The notes under the pieces are model-generated. The model searched no databases. It was not told where the DNA came from and saw only the letters and a program-made list of their open reading frames with translations. Shown in pieces: positions 8,372 through 17,196 of a DNA stretch of 64,000 nt. Source of the DNA: Paractinoplanes ferrugineus. GTDB taxonomy: Bacteria > Actinomycetota > Actinomycetes > Mycobacteriales > Micromonosporaceae. The stretch covers positions 124,001 through 188,000 of the forward strand of contig NZ_BOMM01000049.1 in NCBI RefSeq assembly GCF_016862195.1. Direction: 5' to 3'. The translations under genes were made by a program, and so were the position numbers. Numbering within the stretch: position 1 is the stretch's first letter; the number at the start of each line of letters is the position of its first letter.

Positions 8372-9156
8372 CCATGTTCGCGACTGCTGACAAGGCCAAC
8401 CCCGTGCCTACCACCTTTCGACTCGACCCACGCGGCGTCCTGCCTCTGCACGCTGAGCTGTATCTACTCGCCCACGACGATGACACTGGCAACCTGCTGA
8501 TCAACCAGCAGTCCCTCGAACTCGGTCTGGCCGGCGCCCTCCTGCTCGAACTTGCGTTCAAGGAGTACGTCGCGGTCGGCTATCACTACGACGACTTCCG
8601 CCGTCAATGGCAACGCCAGCCCGGCCGGTTGACGCTCTGTCAGACCGGCCCCACCGCCAACACCCTGTGGGATGCCGCGCTGACCACCGTCGAGCAGGTC
8701 ATCCGCACCCATCGGGACGATGATCAGCTACGCGCCGTCCTCCGGTCCTTCGCCGCCGCTGACCTGTACGAGCGGGTCCGGGCCGCGCTGGTCACCGTGG
8801 GGCTTCTTCAACGAACCACGCGGCGCCGACTGGCCGGACTGGTCAAGACCGAAACTCATCTACCCGTGCACTACGGCTTCGCCGTACGGGCGCGCGCTCA
8901 CATCCGTGACGCTGTCGCCCATTACGCCGAGACCGCTCGCTACCGGCCCACCCCACCCGGCGATGAATGCGCCGCCCTGTGCGGCCTGGTCGCAGCACTG
9001 GAGCTGGCCGACTTCCTGTACGACGCCATGCCCGTCCGCGATCTGAACCCGTGGCTCGAGCACGTTGCCGACAACAACGACAACCAGGCCATCAGCGCCG
9101 TAGTACGCGCCGTCGACGCAGGCCGCGGTGACCTGGCCGTGGCCGCCATGCACTGA
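8368..9156 (+). CDS. GPP34 (GOLPH3/Vps74-like) protein
   Basis: A 262-aa protein with the GPP34 fold signature: an N-terminal LHAELYLLAHDDDTGNLLI, then LGLAGALLLELAFKEYVAV, followed by a helical core (ALVTVGLLQRTTRRRL) and a C-terminal helix pair (ALCGLVAALELADFLYD). In eukaryotes the family binds phosphoinositides and Golgi enzymes. Actinomycete copies are numerous and functionally undefined. Its ATG overlaps the stop of the acetamidase gene, so it belongs to that transcription unit even though no metabolic link is obvious. Confidence 0.88.
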   Translation: MTMFATADKANPVPTTFRLDPRGVLPLHAELYLLAHDDDTGNLLINQQSLELGLAGALLLELAFKEYVAVGYHYDDFRRQWQRQPGRLTLCQTGPTANTLWDAALTTVEQVIRTHRDDDQLRAVLRSFAAADLYERVRAALVTVGLLQRTTRRRLAGLVKTETHLPVHYGFAVRARAHIRDAVAHYAETARYRPTPPGDECAALCGLVAALELADFLYDAMPVRDLNPWLEHVADNNDNQAISAVVRAVDAGRGDLAVAAMH

Positions 9157-9248
9157 CGTCCACAAACCGCACCCCGAAACGCCCGTCGCCCAGAACCGCT
9201 GGATATTTCCATCGGAAGCGGCACCAACGAGATCGTAGGAAGAACCAG

Positions 9249-10097
9249 ATGACGATGCGAGAGTCCGGCGCTCTGGCCAACGGCGGCATGCCAAAGGCGA
9301 CGATAGACACCTCGCGACCTCATCCTGCCAGGATGTACAACTACTGGCTCGGAGGTAAAGACAACTTCGCCGCCGACCGCGAATCGGCCGATTTGATCGC
9401 CAAAGCATTTCCGCAGATCCGCACAGCTGTGCAGGAGAACCGCAGATTTCTGCGTCGGGCAGTCGCCTTCATGGCCGCCGAAGTCGGGCTGAAACAGTTT
9501 CTTGATATCGGCACTGGATTTCCCGCCTCGCCTAACGTTCACGAAGTCGCCCAGAAGATAATTCCAGCGTCTCGGGTTGTCTACGTAGACAACGACCCCA
9601 TGGTGGTAAGTCACGCTCGGGGGTTGATGACCAGTTCACCGCAGGGCACAACGACCTGCATACAAGCGGATCTGCGCGCACCCGACACCATCCTCGCCGC
9701 CCCCGCCGTTCGAGCAGCAATCGACCTGACCAAACCCGTAGGGCTGCTACTCATCGCCGTTCTGCATTTCCTCGACGACAACGAGAGCCCATACGACCTT
9801 GTAGCGCGGCTCGGCAATGCCCTGCCCAGCGGCAGCTACATAGCGTTATCGCATGCCACCTTGGACCCACTTCCCGAAGACGTCATCGAGCAACTGACCG
9901 CGCTTGCCGGCACCGGCGGCGACCAAGGCACTTTCCGGCCACGTACGCGAGTTGACGTTGCGCGCTTCGTTGACGGACTGGACCTGATAGATCCCGGCGT
10001 AGTTCCGATCGTGCGATGGCGGCCCGACAGATCGCCACAAGCCGCGGCCTCGGTGGCTGACGCCGCAATGTATGGATCGATGGCTCGGATAATTTGA
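9249..10097 (+). CDS. SAM-dependent methyltransferase, PF04672 family
   Basis: A 282-aa protein with the actinobacterial S-adenosyl methyltransferase signature: PHPARMYNYWLGGKDNFAAD near the N-terminus, FLDIGTGFPASPNVHEVA as the SAM-binding motif I, and VVYVDNDPMVVSHAR as motif II. The substrate is unknown, as for most of the family. AGGAAG lies 7 nt before ATG 9249. It precedes the Cys-rich mini-ORF by 27 nt and may be the first gene of the biosynthetic-looking cluster, although this family is common as isolated copies. Confidence 0.9.
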   Translation: MTMRESGALANGGMPKATIDTSRPHPARMYNYWLGGKDNFAADRESADLIAKAFPQIRTAVQENRRFLRRAVAFMAAEVGLKQFLDIGTGFPASPNVHEVAQKIIPASRVVYVDNDPMVVSHARGLMTSSPQGTTTCIQADLRAPDTILAAPAVRAAIDLTKPVGLLLIAVLHFLDDNESPYDLVARLGNALPSGSYIALSHATLDPLPEDVIEQLTALAGTGGDQGTFRPRTRVDVARFVDGLDLIDPGVVPIVRWRPDRSPQAAASVADAAMYGSMARII

Positions 10098-10124
10098 GCA
10101 CACCTTCAATCAGGAGACGTAACG

Positions 10125-10247
10125 GTGCCCCAGAGAGGAGATGAATTTCCTGCAAAGCATTGCGTCGCCTGGACCAGAGGCTGTCCTTCCGGCGCCAAGA
10201 AATGCCGGCTGGGCCCCGCAGAAATTGGCCGATTCGCGACTAGATGA
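10125..10247 (+). CDS. Cys-rich small ORF, 40 aa
   Basis: A short reading frame. GTG 10125 has AGGAG 8 nt upstream and ends with TGA at 10245-10247, 9 nt before the radical-SAM-like gene, whose own SD overlaps the end of this frame. The 40 residues contain cysteines at positions 13, 20 and 27, an evenly spaced C-X6-C-X6-C, with Gly/Pro/Lys between them. There is no hydrophobic signal. It could be a metal-binding partner, a substrate peptide for the downstream enzymes, or a chance ORF. Placement and ribosome binding site favour translation; its function is not known. Confidence 0.45.
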   Translation: MPQRGDEFPAKHCVAWTRGCPSGAKKCRLGPAEIGRFATR

Positions 10248-10256
10248 GGAGCAGAG

Positions 10257-11381
10257 ATGGTGCCTGTCACGCGCAACTTCCGACCGCTCGGCAACCCGGT
10301 AACTGACATCCGAAACATCGAACAGCTCGCCATGGAGTATCGGGTGCCCCTTGAGGACGTGCTGCTGATCGCCATCAACCTGTACGGGATCTCATCAGAT
10401 CAGGATCGGCACCGGGCGAGAGTCGCGGTACGGCTCATCAGCGAGCCCAGCGTCCCCTGGCAGGTCATCGTGCCGCTCAACGCTCAGGAGTCACCGTTCG
10501 AGTTGTCCGGCGAAGACCTGGTCATACAGGGCCGGCTGATCGGGCACGTCGAGCGCATCGATGCCGACGAGGCGGTGGGAGGCTATTTCCGCGACGGTGG
10601 GCGGGCGGCCACGCTCAACCCGAACGCACGCAGTCGTTGCACAGGTTGCGCTTTCTGCCCCAACACGCTCGAAGCCGCAGCTGATCCGCGCCTGGCCGAG
10701 GACAGAGCTCTGGATGAACTGTTCGCGGCGCTCGTTGAGCAGCATCCCCGACGAAGCCTCGCCGAACTGGCGGAGGTGACGGTATCCACCGGCTGCTTCG
10801 AGCGGGAGCAGGCAGCTGTCGAGCACCTGGTCGCGCTGCGGGCAGCTTGCTCTCGTCATCGGATTTCGGCCCGGATCGGATTCCTCACCTCGGTCATCCG
10901 CAGTGGCGAGGCATTCGAGCAGATCGCCGCAGATGTTGCGCCGTTCGTTCTGCGGCTGACCGCCGAGTGCTTCACCCGGCGTGACCTGATGCTGAAGGCG
11001 AGCAAAGCCACCCTGCTCGTGGAGCAGATGCCGGATCTGTTGGCGCTGGCCCGCCGCGCCGGCCTTGATACTTCCTACACCTACATCGTCGGACTGGATT
11101 CGCTGCCGACAATGACGGAGGGCATCGACGCTCTTGCGCCGCACATCACCGAGTTCCCGAACTTCCAGGTGTACCAAGCCCACAACTCGATCATGGCAGG
11201 CCTGCGGGCACCGGCCGCCGATGACCTCGCCTTCTACCTGGAGGCTCGCCGAGCCATCGAGACGAGTGTCGGACCGACCGGCCTGCGCCCCGTAGCTTGG
11301 GAGTGCTACCGGCCCTTGTGGTACTTCACGTTCGGCGACGAGGCGCTGATCACCGACACCGTAGCCGGTAGCGCGAGATGA
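10257..11381 (+). CDS. Radical-SAM-like enzyme with CX2CX2C motif
   Basis: A 374-aa protein. After an N-terminal ~120-residue domain comes a cluster of three cysteines at 128, 131 and 134 (CTGCAFC), placed where a radical SAM [4Fe-4S] motif would be. It is followed by barrel-like beta/alpha repeats (LAEVTVSTGCFE, ISARIGFLTSV, VLRLTAECF, TSYTYIVGLDSL). The usual motif is CX3CX2C, so the spacing here is one residue short. GAGGAG lies 5 nt before the ATG. The stop overlaps the phosphoketolase start (ATGA). The fold assignment is inference from layout and motif, and the reaction is unknown. Confidence 0.6.
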   Translation: MVPVTRNFRPLGNPVTDIRNIEQLAMEYRVPLEDVLLIAINLYGISSDQDRHRARVAVRLISEPSVPWQVIVPLNAQESPFELSGEDLVIQGRLIGHVERIDADEAVGGYFRDGGRAATLNPNARSRCTGCAFCPNTLEAAADPRLAEDRALDELFAALVEQHPRRSLAELAEVTVSTGCFEREQAAVEHLVALRAACSRHRISARIGFLTSVIRSGEAFEQIAADVAPFVLRLTAECFTRRDLMLKASKATLLVEQMPDLLALARRAGLDTSYTYIVGLDSLPTMTEGIDALAPHITEFPNFQVYQAHNSIMAGLRAPAADDLAFYLEARRAIETSVGPTGLRPVAWECYRPLWYFTFGDEALITDTVAGSAR

Positions 11382-13426
11382 GGGATGCCGCCCGGTTCGC
11401 GGACGCCCTGTGGCGCGCCGTCACCTACGTGAGCGTTGCTCAGCTTCATCTGAACTCCAACCCGTTGTCGCTGGAGCCCTTGGCACCTGAGCAGGTCAAG
11501 CCCCATCCTGCTGGCCACTGGGGAACGGTCCCCGGGACCGCCTTCGCGCTGAGCCATGCCGCCATCGGCTCACTCGGCGGTTCCGTCGAGATCATGCCCA
11601 TTCTCGGCGCGGGCCACGCGGGTGTCGTCCAGATCGCGATGGCCTGGCTGACCGGAGAACTGGCCGCGATACGGCCCCAGTTCTCACCTGACGCCGATGG
11701 CCTCAGCCGGTTGGTGCGCTCCTTCCCCGACGTCGGCGGACTCGGCGCCGAGGTGTCGCCGCTGTTGCCGGCCGGGTCCTATCTCGGCGGACAGCTTGGA
11801 GGCGCACTCGCGTTCGCGCAGGGCATGGCGCTCGACATTCCCGACCGGGTGGTGATGCCGATTCTGGGCGACGGCGAATGCGAGACGCCGACGACCGCAG
11901 CCTCCTGGCTGGCCGCGCATGCATTGCCCGGACCATGCCCCGTCCTGCCGGTGGTGCACGTCAACGGCTATCGGATGGGCGGGAGGTCGCAACTCGGCCG
12001 CATGGACGATGCCGGTCTGTGCGCATACGCGGGCGCGCTCGGCTGGAAACCTGCCGTGGTGAGCGTCGACGCGGCCAGCTTCGACGAGCACCAAGAGTTT
12101 CATCGCGTACTCCAGGCCGCCGCGGCTGCCGCCGCCGCGGGCACACGCACGGTGATCTTCCTGCGATGCGTCAAGGGATGGAGCGGGCCGTCAGAAGTAT
12201 CCGGACGTCCCATCCTGAACTCGCCGAATGCCCACAAGACGCCCATAACCGACCCGCAACACCGGCCCGAACAGTTCGCTGCGCTTGCCGCTTGGCTGTC
12301 CTCGTACCGGCCCGCTGAACTGTTCAACACGGACGGCACGCCAAAGGGAATGCTGGCCGACGCCCTCAACCTGATCCGGCGTGACGCCCACCCTCGCGTC
12401 GTTTGCCCCCGGGTATCGAGAGCCAGGTCGGTAAGCCTTCAGGACGGCCGCAGCTTCTCTGAGGCGGTGACCACGGTCCTGCGGCGGCATGCTGCCACCG
12501 GTGATCTCCACGTATTCAGTCCCGACGAGATGGCATCCAACCGGCTCGGTGAAGTCGTTGACGAACCATGGGTCAGCGAAATCCTCGCCGAGGAGGTTCT
12601 CCTGGGCTGGCTGGCCGGCTGGACCGCCACAGGCCGACGCGGTCTGCTCATCTCCTACGAAGCGTTCGCGCCCCTGCTGACGACCGGGCTCGTCCAACTA
12701 CTCAAACAGCGCCGCCTCATCAACGGATCATCGCCCAGCCGACCGAGCCTGAACCTGCTGTTGACCTCGTACGGCTGGAACAACGTCTACACCCACGGCG
12801 ACCCCTCCTTGATCACCGCACTGCTCGCAACCGGTGACCCGGCGGTGCGGGTGCTGACGCCCGCCGACCCCAGCAGGCTGGCCGCGGCCGTAGACGACGC
12901 ACTCTGCTCGACCGGAAAGCTGAATGTCATCCTCGCGGGCAAACACACCGTTACGAATCGACCGATGGAGACGATCGACGAAGAACTCGAACGTGGCCTC
13001 GCCGTCTGGCCCCACCTGAGCGACCTCGACGAACCCGATCTGACCCTGGTGATAGTCGGCGATCTACCGGCCGCCGTGATCAGCGAGGCTGTTCCGGAGA
13101 TACGACGCCGTAACGGGACACGCGTTCGCGTCGTGGCCGTGCACGACCTGACGGTCCTCGGCCAACCCAGCAGATGGCCGGCGGGCCTGTCGACCGAGGA
13201 GATCGATCGCTACTTCGGCTCCGGTACGCCGCTACTGATCGTCACGCTCGGCCACCCGGCCGCCGTCTGGGGGCTGATCGAGAATCGGCTCCGGCGACCG
13301 GTCGAGGTCATCGGATGGCACGAGCCTGAGCGGCCGATGAGCCAGCGAGAGATGGCCGAGACGATGGGGATGGACGTCGCCGGTGTGTGCGCTGCGGCAG
13401 ACCGCCTCCAGGCGGTGCGGACATGA
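11378..13426 (+). CDS. Phosphoketolase-family TPP enzyme, divergent
   Basis: A 682-aa protein related over its whole length to xylulose-5-phosphate/fructose-6-phosphate phosphoketolase, which cleaves ketose phosphates to acetyl phosphate. Recognisable landmarks are HWGTVPG, ILGAGHAG (family GPGHGG), GDGECETPTTAASW (family DGEAETGP), VNGYRMG (family LNGYKI), FSPDEMASNRL (family GPDExASNRL, TPP-side Glu kept), and SYEAFAPLL (family CYEAF). It is ~100 residues shorter than typical enzymes. The family SIHEGG His region reads GSYLGG, and the WRQDHN segment is missing. It overlaps both neighbours by ATGA, so it is an integral part of the cluster. Substrate and activity may therefore differ from the primary-metabolism enzyme. 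Confidence 0.85.
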   Translation: MRDAARFADALWRAVTYVSVAQLHLNSNPLSLEPLAPEQVKPHPAGHWGTVPGTAFALSHAAIGSLGGSVEIMPILGAGHAGVVQIAMAWLTGELAAIRPQFSPDADGLSRLVRSFPDVGGLGAEVSPLLPAGSYLGGQLGGALAFAQGMALDIPDRVVMPILGDGECETPTTAASWLAAHALPGPCPVLPVVHVNGYRMGGRSQLGRMDDAGLCAYAGALGWKPAVVSVDAASFDEHQEFHRVLQAAAAAAAAGTRTVIFLRCVKGWSGPSEVSGRPILNSPNAHKTPITDPQHRPEQFAALAAWLSSYRPAELFNTDGTPKGMLADALNLIRRDAHPRVVCPRVSRARSVSLQDGRSFSEAVTTVLRRHAATGDLHVFSPDEMASNRLGEVVDEPWVSEILAEEVLLGWLAGWTATGRRGLLISYEAFAPLLTTGLVQLLKQRRLINGSSPSRPSLNLLLTSYGWNNVYTHGDPSLITALLATGDPAVRVLTPADPSRLAAAVDDALCSTGKLNVILAGKHTVTNRPMETIDEELERGLAVWPHLSDLDEPDLTLVIVGDLPAAVISEAVPEIRRRNGTRVRVVAVHDLTVLGQPSRWPAGLSTEEIDRYFGSGTPLLIVTLGHPAAVWGLIENRLRRPVEVIGWHEPERPMSQREMAETMGMDVAGVCAAADRLQAVRT

Positions 13427-14469
13427 ACGACGTGAACATCGACAAGGTCGAGATCATCGACTGCACAGATCTGGTGGGGCCCGGAGACGACGGCCACCTC
13501 GTCGCTGTTCACGCTGCCGGTCAGATCGGTTGGTACGGACCCGTCGGCGTAGCCGCCGCCACCACGCTCGACGGCAGCCTGGCGGCCTCGGCTATCGGCA
13601 TGGACGTCACCGATCACTCGGGCCTGCTGTCCGCGCTCCACGGAGCTTCCGCGAAGTCGGGCGATGCCGTCACGTCCTGGGCCGTCGGCGCCCTCGACTG
13701 CGCGGTATGGGACGTACATGCACGGATCGAGCAAAGACCCGTCGCAACCCTGCTCTCCACCACGGCACGGAGCCACGTCCCGGCGTACGCGTCCTGGCTC
13801 ACCTTGGACGTACAACTGGCTGACGCAGAGACGATCCGGCGGGTGGCCGGCCAGGACTGGCAATTCACCAAGTGGAGCCTGCGCCGTAGCCGTGGCCTTT
13901 CCATCGCAGACGACGCCAAGCGCATGGCTGGCGTCGTCCACCAAGTCGCCGAGGCAACGGGATCACCTGCCGCTTTCGACGCTCTCTGGACCTGGGACCC
14001 GGCACTCGCGCTCAGATTCAGCGAACAAGTCGACCACGCGAAGATGATCTGGCTGGAAGAACCGCTCGGGACCCATGACGGCAACGGATACAGCGATATC
14101 GCGACAGAATGTCCGCCCATCGCACTGGGAGAGCGTCTTCATCTCGGCGACGACCCGAAAGAACTGCTGGCGCTGCCCAACCTCGGCGCACTCACCATCG
14201 ATGTCGTCGGCTGCGGCGGCCTCACCGCCGCGGCTGAGCTGGTGGCCGAGGCAGCAGCGGCCAGCGTGCCGGTGTACCCGCACGGTCGCTCGCTACTTCC
14301 GGCGGTGCACCTCGCGGCGGCGTTCCCCGAGGCGATTGCCGCCGTCGAGTACCAGCTGCAATGGGAAAGCCACCGACAGCTCCTGTTCACCGACCCGCTC
14401 GAATGCGAGGGCGGGCAGGTAGTAGTGCCGAGCGCACCCGGGCTTGGCCCGACCCCACGGAGACGCTGA
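13423..14469 (+). CDS. Enolase-superfamily (mandelate racemase/muconate lactonising) enzyme
   Basis: A 348-aa protein with the enolase-superfamily two-domain layout. The barrel metal ligands are visible in order: Asp in DALWTWDPAL, Glu in MIWLEEPLG, Glu in ALGERLH. A Lys in TKWSLRRS sits on the second-strand K-x-x position, and a His in VYPHGRSLLPAVHLAAA sits where the MR-type base lies. Family members abstract an alpha proton from carboxylates (racemisation, dehydration or cycloisomerisation). The start at 13423 overlaps the phosphoketolase stop (ATGA), and its stop shares one base with the next ATG. The substrate is unknown. Confidence 0.8.
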   Translation: MNDVNIDKVEIIDCTDLVGPGDDGHLVAVHAAGQIGWYGPVGVAAATTLDGSLAASAIGMDVTDHSGLLSALHGASAKSGDAVTSWAVGALDCAVWDVHARIEQRPVATLLSTTARSHVPAYASWLTLDVQLADAETIRRVAGQDWQFTKWSLRRSRGLSIADDAKRMAGVVHQVAEATGSPAAFDALWTWDPALALRFSEQVDHAKMIWLEEPLGTHDGNGYSDIATECPPIALGERLHLGDDPKELLALPNLGALTIDVVGCGGLTAAAELVAEAAAASVPVYPHGRSLLPAVHLAAAFPEAIAAVEYQLQWESHRQLLFTDPLECEGGQVVVPSAPGLGPTPRRR

Positions 14470-15605
14470 TGCCCGCAACCGTCCACAGCCTGCCGATCAA
14501 GGGATCCATCAGCGACGGCGACGGGACCCCGCAGGTCGTACTCACCGAACGACTCGTCGGATACGACACCTTCCTTACCGGCGTTCTGGACATCGGTCAG
14601 CAGCGAGTCCCCGTACGAATCATCACTCTCGACGACGTGACCGTCTTGCGCCCTGTGGAAGCAACAGCCCTGGCCGGCGCCACGGACACGTACTCCGGGG
14701 TTCTGCACCTGTCGCACGGGTCGCGGCGCCGCACGATTCCTGAAGACCTCGCCTTGGAGGTCTCACGGCGGCACCGCACGCTCGACCTACTCGACGAGGC
14801 AGAGTTGCGCTACGCGCTGACTTTCCTGGAAGAAGCCACCACCGAAACGATCCGCCAAGCCCGCATTGCCGTCATCGCGGACGCCGTCGCCTCAGTGGAC
14901 AGCCCTGCCTCCGAAGAACCTGAAAGCAACGACGGCGATCATTCGGCCGCTGCACCAGCGCTCGTCACGGTGGACGTCGGCGGCACGATCGGCACCACGG
15001 ATAGCCCCGGAATCACGGCTGCCCTGGTCGCCGCGTCGCCGCTGGCACGCCGCGACGCCGTACGGCTGCTGCGCGAACGACTGCACACGGCACCCGCCAT
15101 CACCGATCAGGTAGTCGAAGAGGTGTGCCGGGCACTACGGATCCCGGTCACGGCGTTTCCACGCCACGCGACCGCCACGCCGCTACGTCTGTTCACGTTC
15201 GCGGCTGCCGCACTCGAACAGATCAGCGTCCTGCTGCCGGTGGTGACGCTGTCTAACGTCACGTGCGTGGAGGCAGACCTGCCGCAGCTGAGGCGGCTCC
15301 TGGCGCCGTGGGTGAACGACCATTTCCCGTCCAGCAGAATCGGATACGCCAAGCCCGACCCCCGCGCATTCGAGGCTGTTGCCGCCCAGCGACGTATCGA
15401 TCCTACGCAGATGGTGCATATTGGGGATGATTGGGAGTGCGACATCCTCGGGGCTACTCGGGTCGGGGCACGCGCCATCTGGATCTCCGGCGGCCGTCCC
15501 CTGCCCGAAGCGACCGAGGCCGTCAAATCCAATGTTCTGGTGGCAACGGACCTTGCCGCTGCCACCGGACACGTCAGGGAAATCTGCGCAGGGAGATACC
15601 GATGA
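14469..15605 (+). CDS. HAD-like protein with YdeI-like N-terminal domain
   Basis: A 378-aa two-domain protein. Residues ~1-145 resemble a YdeI/OmpD-associated type domain (DLALEVSRRHRTLDLLDEAE and TFLEEATTETIRQARI). After an acidic linker comes a HAD domain: motif I VTVDVGGTIGTT, motif II TLSNV, a Lys/PD motif GYAKPDPRAFEAV and motif IV HIGDDWECDILGA. Motif I is DxGGT rather than the usual DxDGT, so the second (acid/base) aspartate is absent and phosphatase activity is uncertain. It overlaps both neighbours (TGATG upstream, ATGA downstream), which places it firmly in the cluster. Confidence 0.72.
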   Translation: MPATVHSLPIKGSISDGDGTPQVVLTERLVGYDTFLTGVLDIGQQRVPVRIITLDDVTVLRPVEATALAGATDTYSGVLHLSHGSRRRTIPEDLALEVSRRHRTLDLLDEAELRYALTFLEEATTETIRQARIAVIADAVASVDSPASEEPESNDGDHSAAAPALVTVDVGGTIGTTDSPGITAALVAASPLARRDAVRLLRERLHTAPAITDQVVEEVCRALRIPVTAFPRHATATPLRLFTFAAAALEQISVLLPVVTLSNVTCVEADLPQLRRLLAPWVNDHFPSSRIGYAKPDPRAFEAVAAQRRIDPTQMVHIGDDWECDILGATRVGARAIWISGGRPLPEATEAVKSNVLVATDLAAATGHVREICAGRYR

Positions 15606-16393
15606 GCACCTTTGCTGGAACCGTCGAGCACTACCGCAAGTACCGCCCAGGAATCCCACAGGAGGTCGCCGACATCCTCGCCGCTGCCGTGCCAGACCGG
15701 CACCCCCGGCGTCTGCTCGACATCGGCACCGGGACTGGGCTGGTCGTCGAGGCGCTGCTCACCCGATTCGACGACATCATCGCGATCGACAACGACGCCG
15801 ACATGCTGGCGTCCGCCGAGACGGCAATGCGCCCCATGGTTCCGGAAGGAACGCGGATGGTTCTGCAGCGCTTCTCCGCGGAGGAGTTCACGCCGCCGCA
15901 GGACTGGCGTGCCGACCTGGTCACCATCTGCCGCGCGTTCCACTGGCTCGACCAGGCCGCGGTGTTGCAACGCCTCGAATCCCAGGTGGCCGAAGACGGC
16001 GCGGTGGCGATCTTCGGCGACAACAGCTTCTGGGTGGCCTCCAGCCCCTGGAAAACCGCGGTCCGCTCCGTCATCCAGGACTTCCTGGGCGAACAACGCC
16101 GGGCCGGCGCGGGCGTCTTCAACCACCACAACCGCCCCTACAGCGAAATCATGGAAGAGTCCGCTTTCAACCAGGTCGAGGAGTTCCGCGTACCCGTCCA
16201 GCGGGTGTGGTCCACCGAGAGCATCCTCGGCTACCTCTACTCCACCTCGTTCGCCGCTCCCCACCTGTTCGGGGATCGGCTCGCCGACTTCGAGGCGACC
16301 GTCACCCGCACGCTGACCGAATTCAGCAGCGACGACACCTTCGATGAGGAGAACGAGTTCCTCATCCGCATCGGCCGTCGGAGCCAGGCGTGA
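15602..16393 (+). CDS. Class I SAM-dependent methyltransferase
   Basis: A 263-aa methyltransferase with a typical class I Rossmann core: motif I LLDIGTGTGLVVEALL, acidic loop IIAIDNDADML, then LVTICRAFHWLDQ. YRKYRPGIP at the N-terminus is common in Methyltransf_11/25 enzymes acting on small molecules. ATG 15602 overlaps the HAD stop (ATGA) and its own stop overlaps the creatininase GTG. It probably methylates an intermediate of the cluster product; the acceptor is unknown. Confidence 0.85.
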   Translation: MSTFAGTVEHYRKYRPGIPQEVADILAAAVPDRHPRRLLDIGTGTGLVVEALLTRFDDIIAIDNDADMLASAETAMRPMVPEGTRMVLQRFSAEEFTPPQDWRADLVTICRAFHWLDQAAVLQRLESQVAEDGAVAIFGDNSFWVASSPWKTAVRSVIQDFLGEQRRAGAGVFNHHNRPYSEIMEESAFNQVEEFRVPVQRVWSTESILGYLYSTSFAAPHLFGDRLADFEATVTRTLTEFSSDDTFDEENEFLIRIGRRSQA

Positions 16394-17175
16394 GCCATGT
16401 CCTCGACCGGCAATTCGGCCGGCTCACCACTGACAAGATCACCAACGCGCTGACCTCCGCGTCGGTGCTCTGCCTGCCGATCGGCTCGTACGAGCAGCAC
16501 GGACCCCACCTGCCTCTACACACCGACACGGTGATCGCCGAGCAATTCACCACCAGACTCGTCCACCAGTACGGCGACAGCCACGACCTGTGGATGCTGC
16601 CCACCATCCCGTACGGCCTGTCGCCCGAGCACGACTGGGCACCGGGCACCATCACCCTCCCCGTCAGAGTGCTCACGGACCTCATCGACTCCACCTGCGG
16701 CGAATACGTCCGATCCACGCCCGCCCGCAACCTGCTCATCGTCAACGGGCACGGCGGCAACCGCGGCATCCTCGAAGCCGTCATCTACGACCTGCACCGA
16801 CGGCACGACGTCAACGTCTGCGTGATCCACCCCAGCTCGCTGGCCACCGTACGCGCCGACAGCGAACTACCCGAAGTCCACGCCGGCCTCCGCGAGACAT
16901 CGGTGATGCTGGCGCTGGCCCCCGACGACGTCCACCTGGAACGTCTGCCGGACAGCTACGAGCCGGACCCTGACCATGCCGAGGGCACCCGCCGACTTGT
17001 CCTCGATCGAGGCACCACGTGGCCATGGAACTCCGACAACCCCTCCATGTCCCAGCTCGGCATCATCGGCGGCAACGCGAGGAGAGCGACCGCCGAACTC
17101 GGCGAACAGATCGTCGCTAGCGCCCTCGACCGCTGCCCCGACATCCTGGCTCGCCTGAACAAGCCTGATCCGTGA
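16390..17175 (+). CDS. Creatininase-family amidohydrolase
   Basis: A 261-aa protein of the creatininase fold. The metal-binding signature LPIGSYEQHGPHLPLHTDT is intact (Glu-His-Asp ligands), followed by SPEHDWAPGTITL, LIVNGHGGNRGILEAV and the C-terminal HAGLRETSVMLAL, with the His/Glu seen in active members. The family includes creatininase, MftE and amide/lactam or formamide-type hydrolases. GTG 16390 overlaps the preceding stop (GTGA). In this setting it likely opens a C-N bond of a cluster intermediate, which is inference. Confidence 0.88.
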   Translation: MSHVLDRQFGRLTTDKITNALTSASVLCLPIGSYEQHGPHLPLHTDTVIAEQFTTRLVHQYGDSHDLWMLPTIPYGLSPEHDWAPGTITLPVRVLTDLIDSTCGEYVRSTPARNLLIVNGHGGNRGILEAVIYDLHRRHDVNVCVIHPSSLATVRADSELPEVHAGLRETSVMLALAPDDVHLERLPDSYEPDPDHAEGTRRLVLDRGTTWPWNSDNPSMSQLGIIGGNARRATAELGEQIVASALDRCPDILARLNKPDP

Positions 17176-17196
17176 TCCGCACCCCCGGGAGGACAC

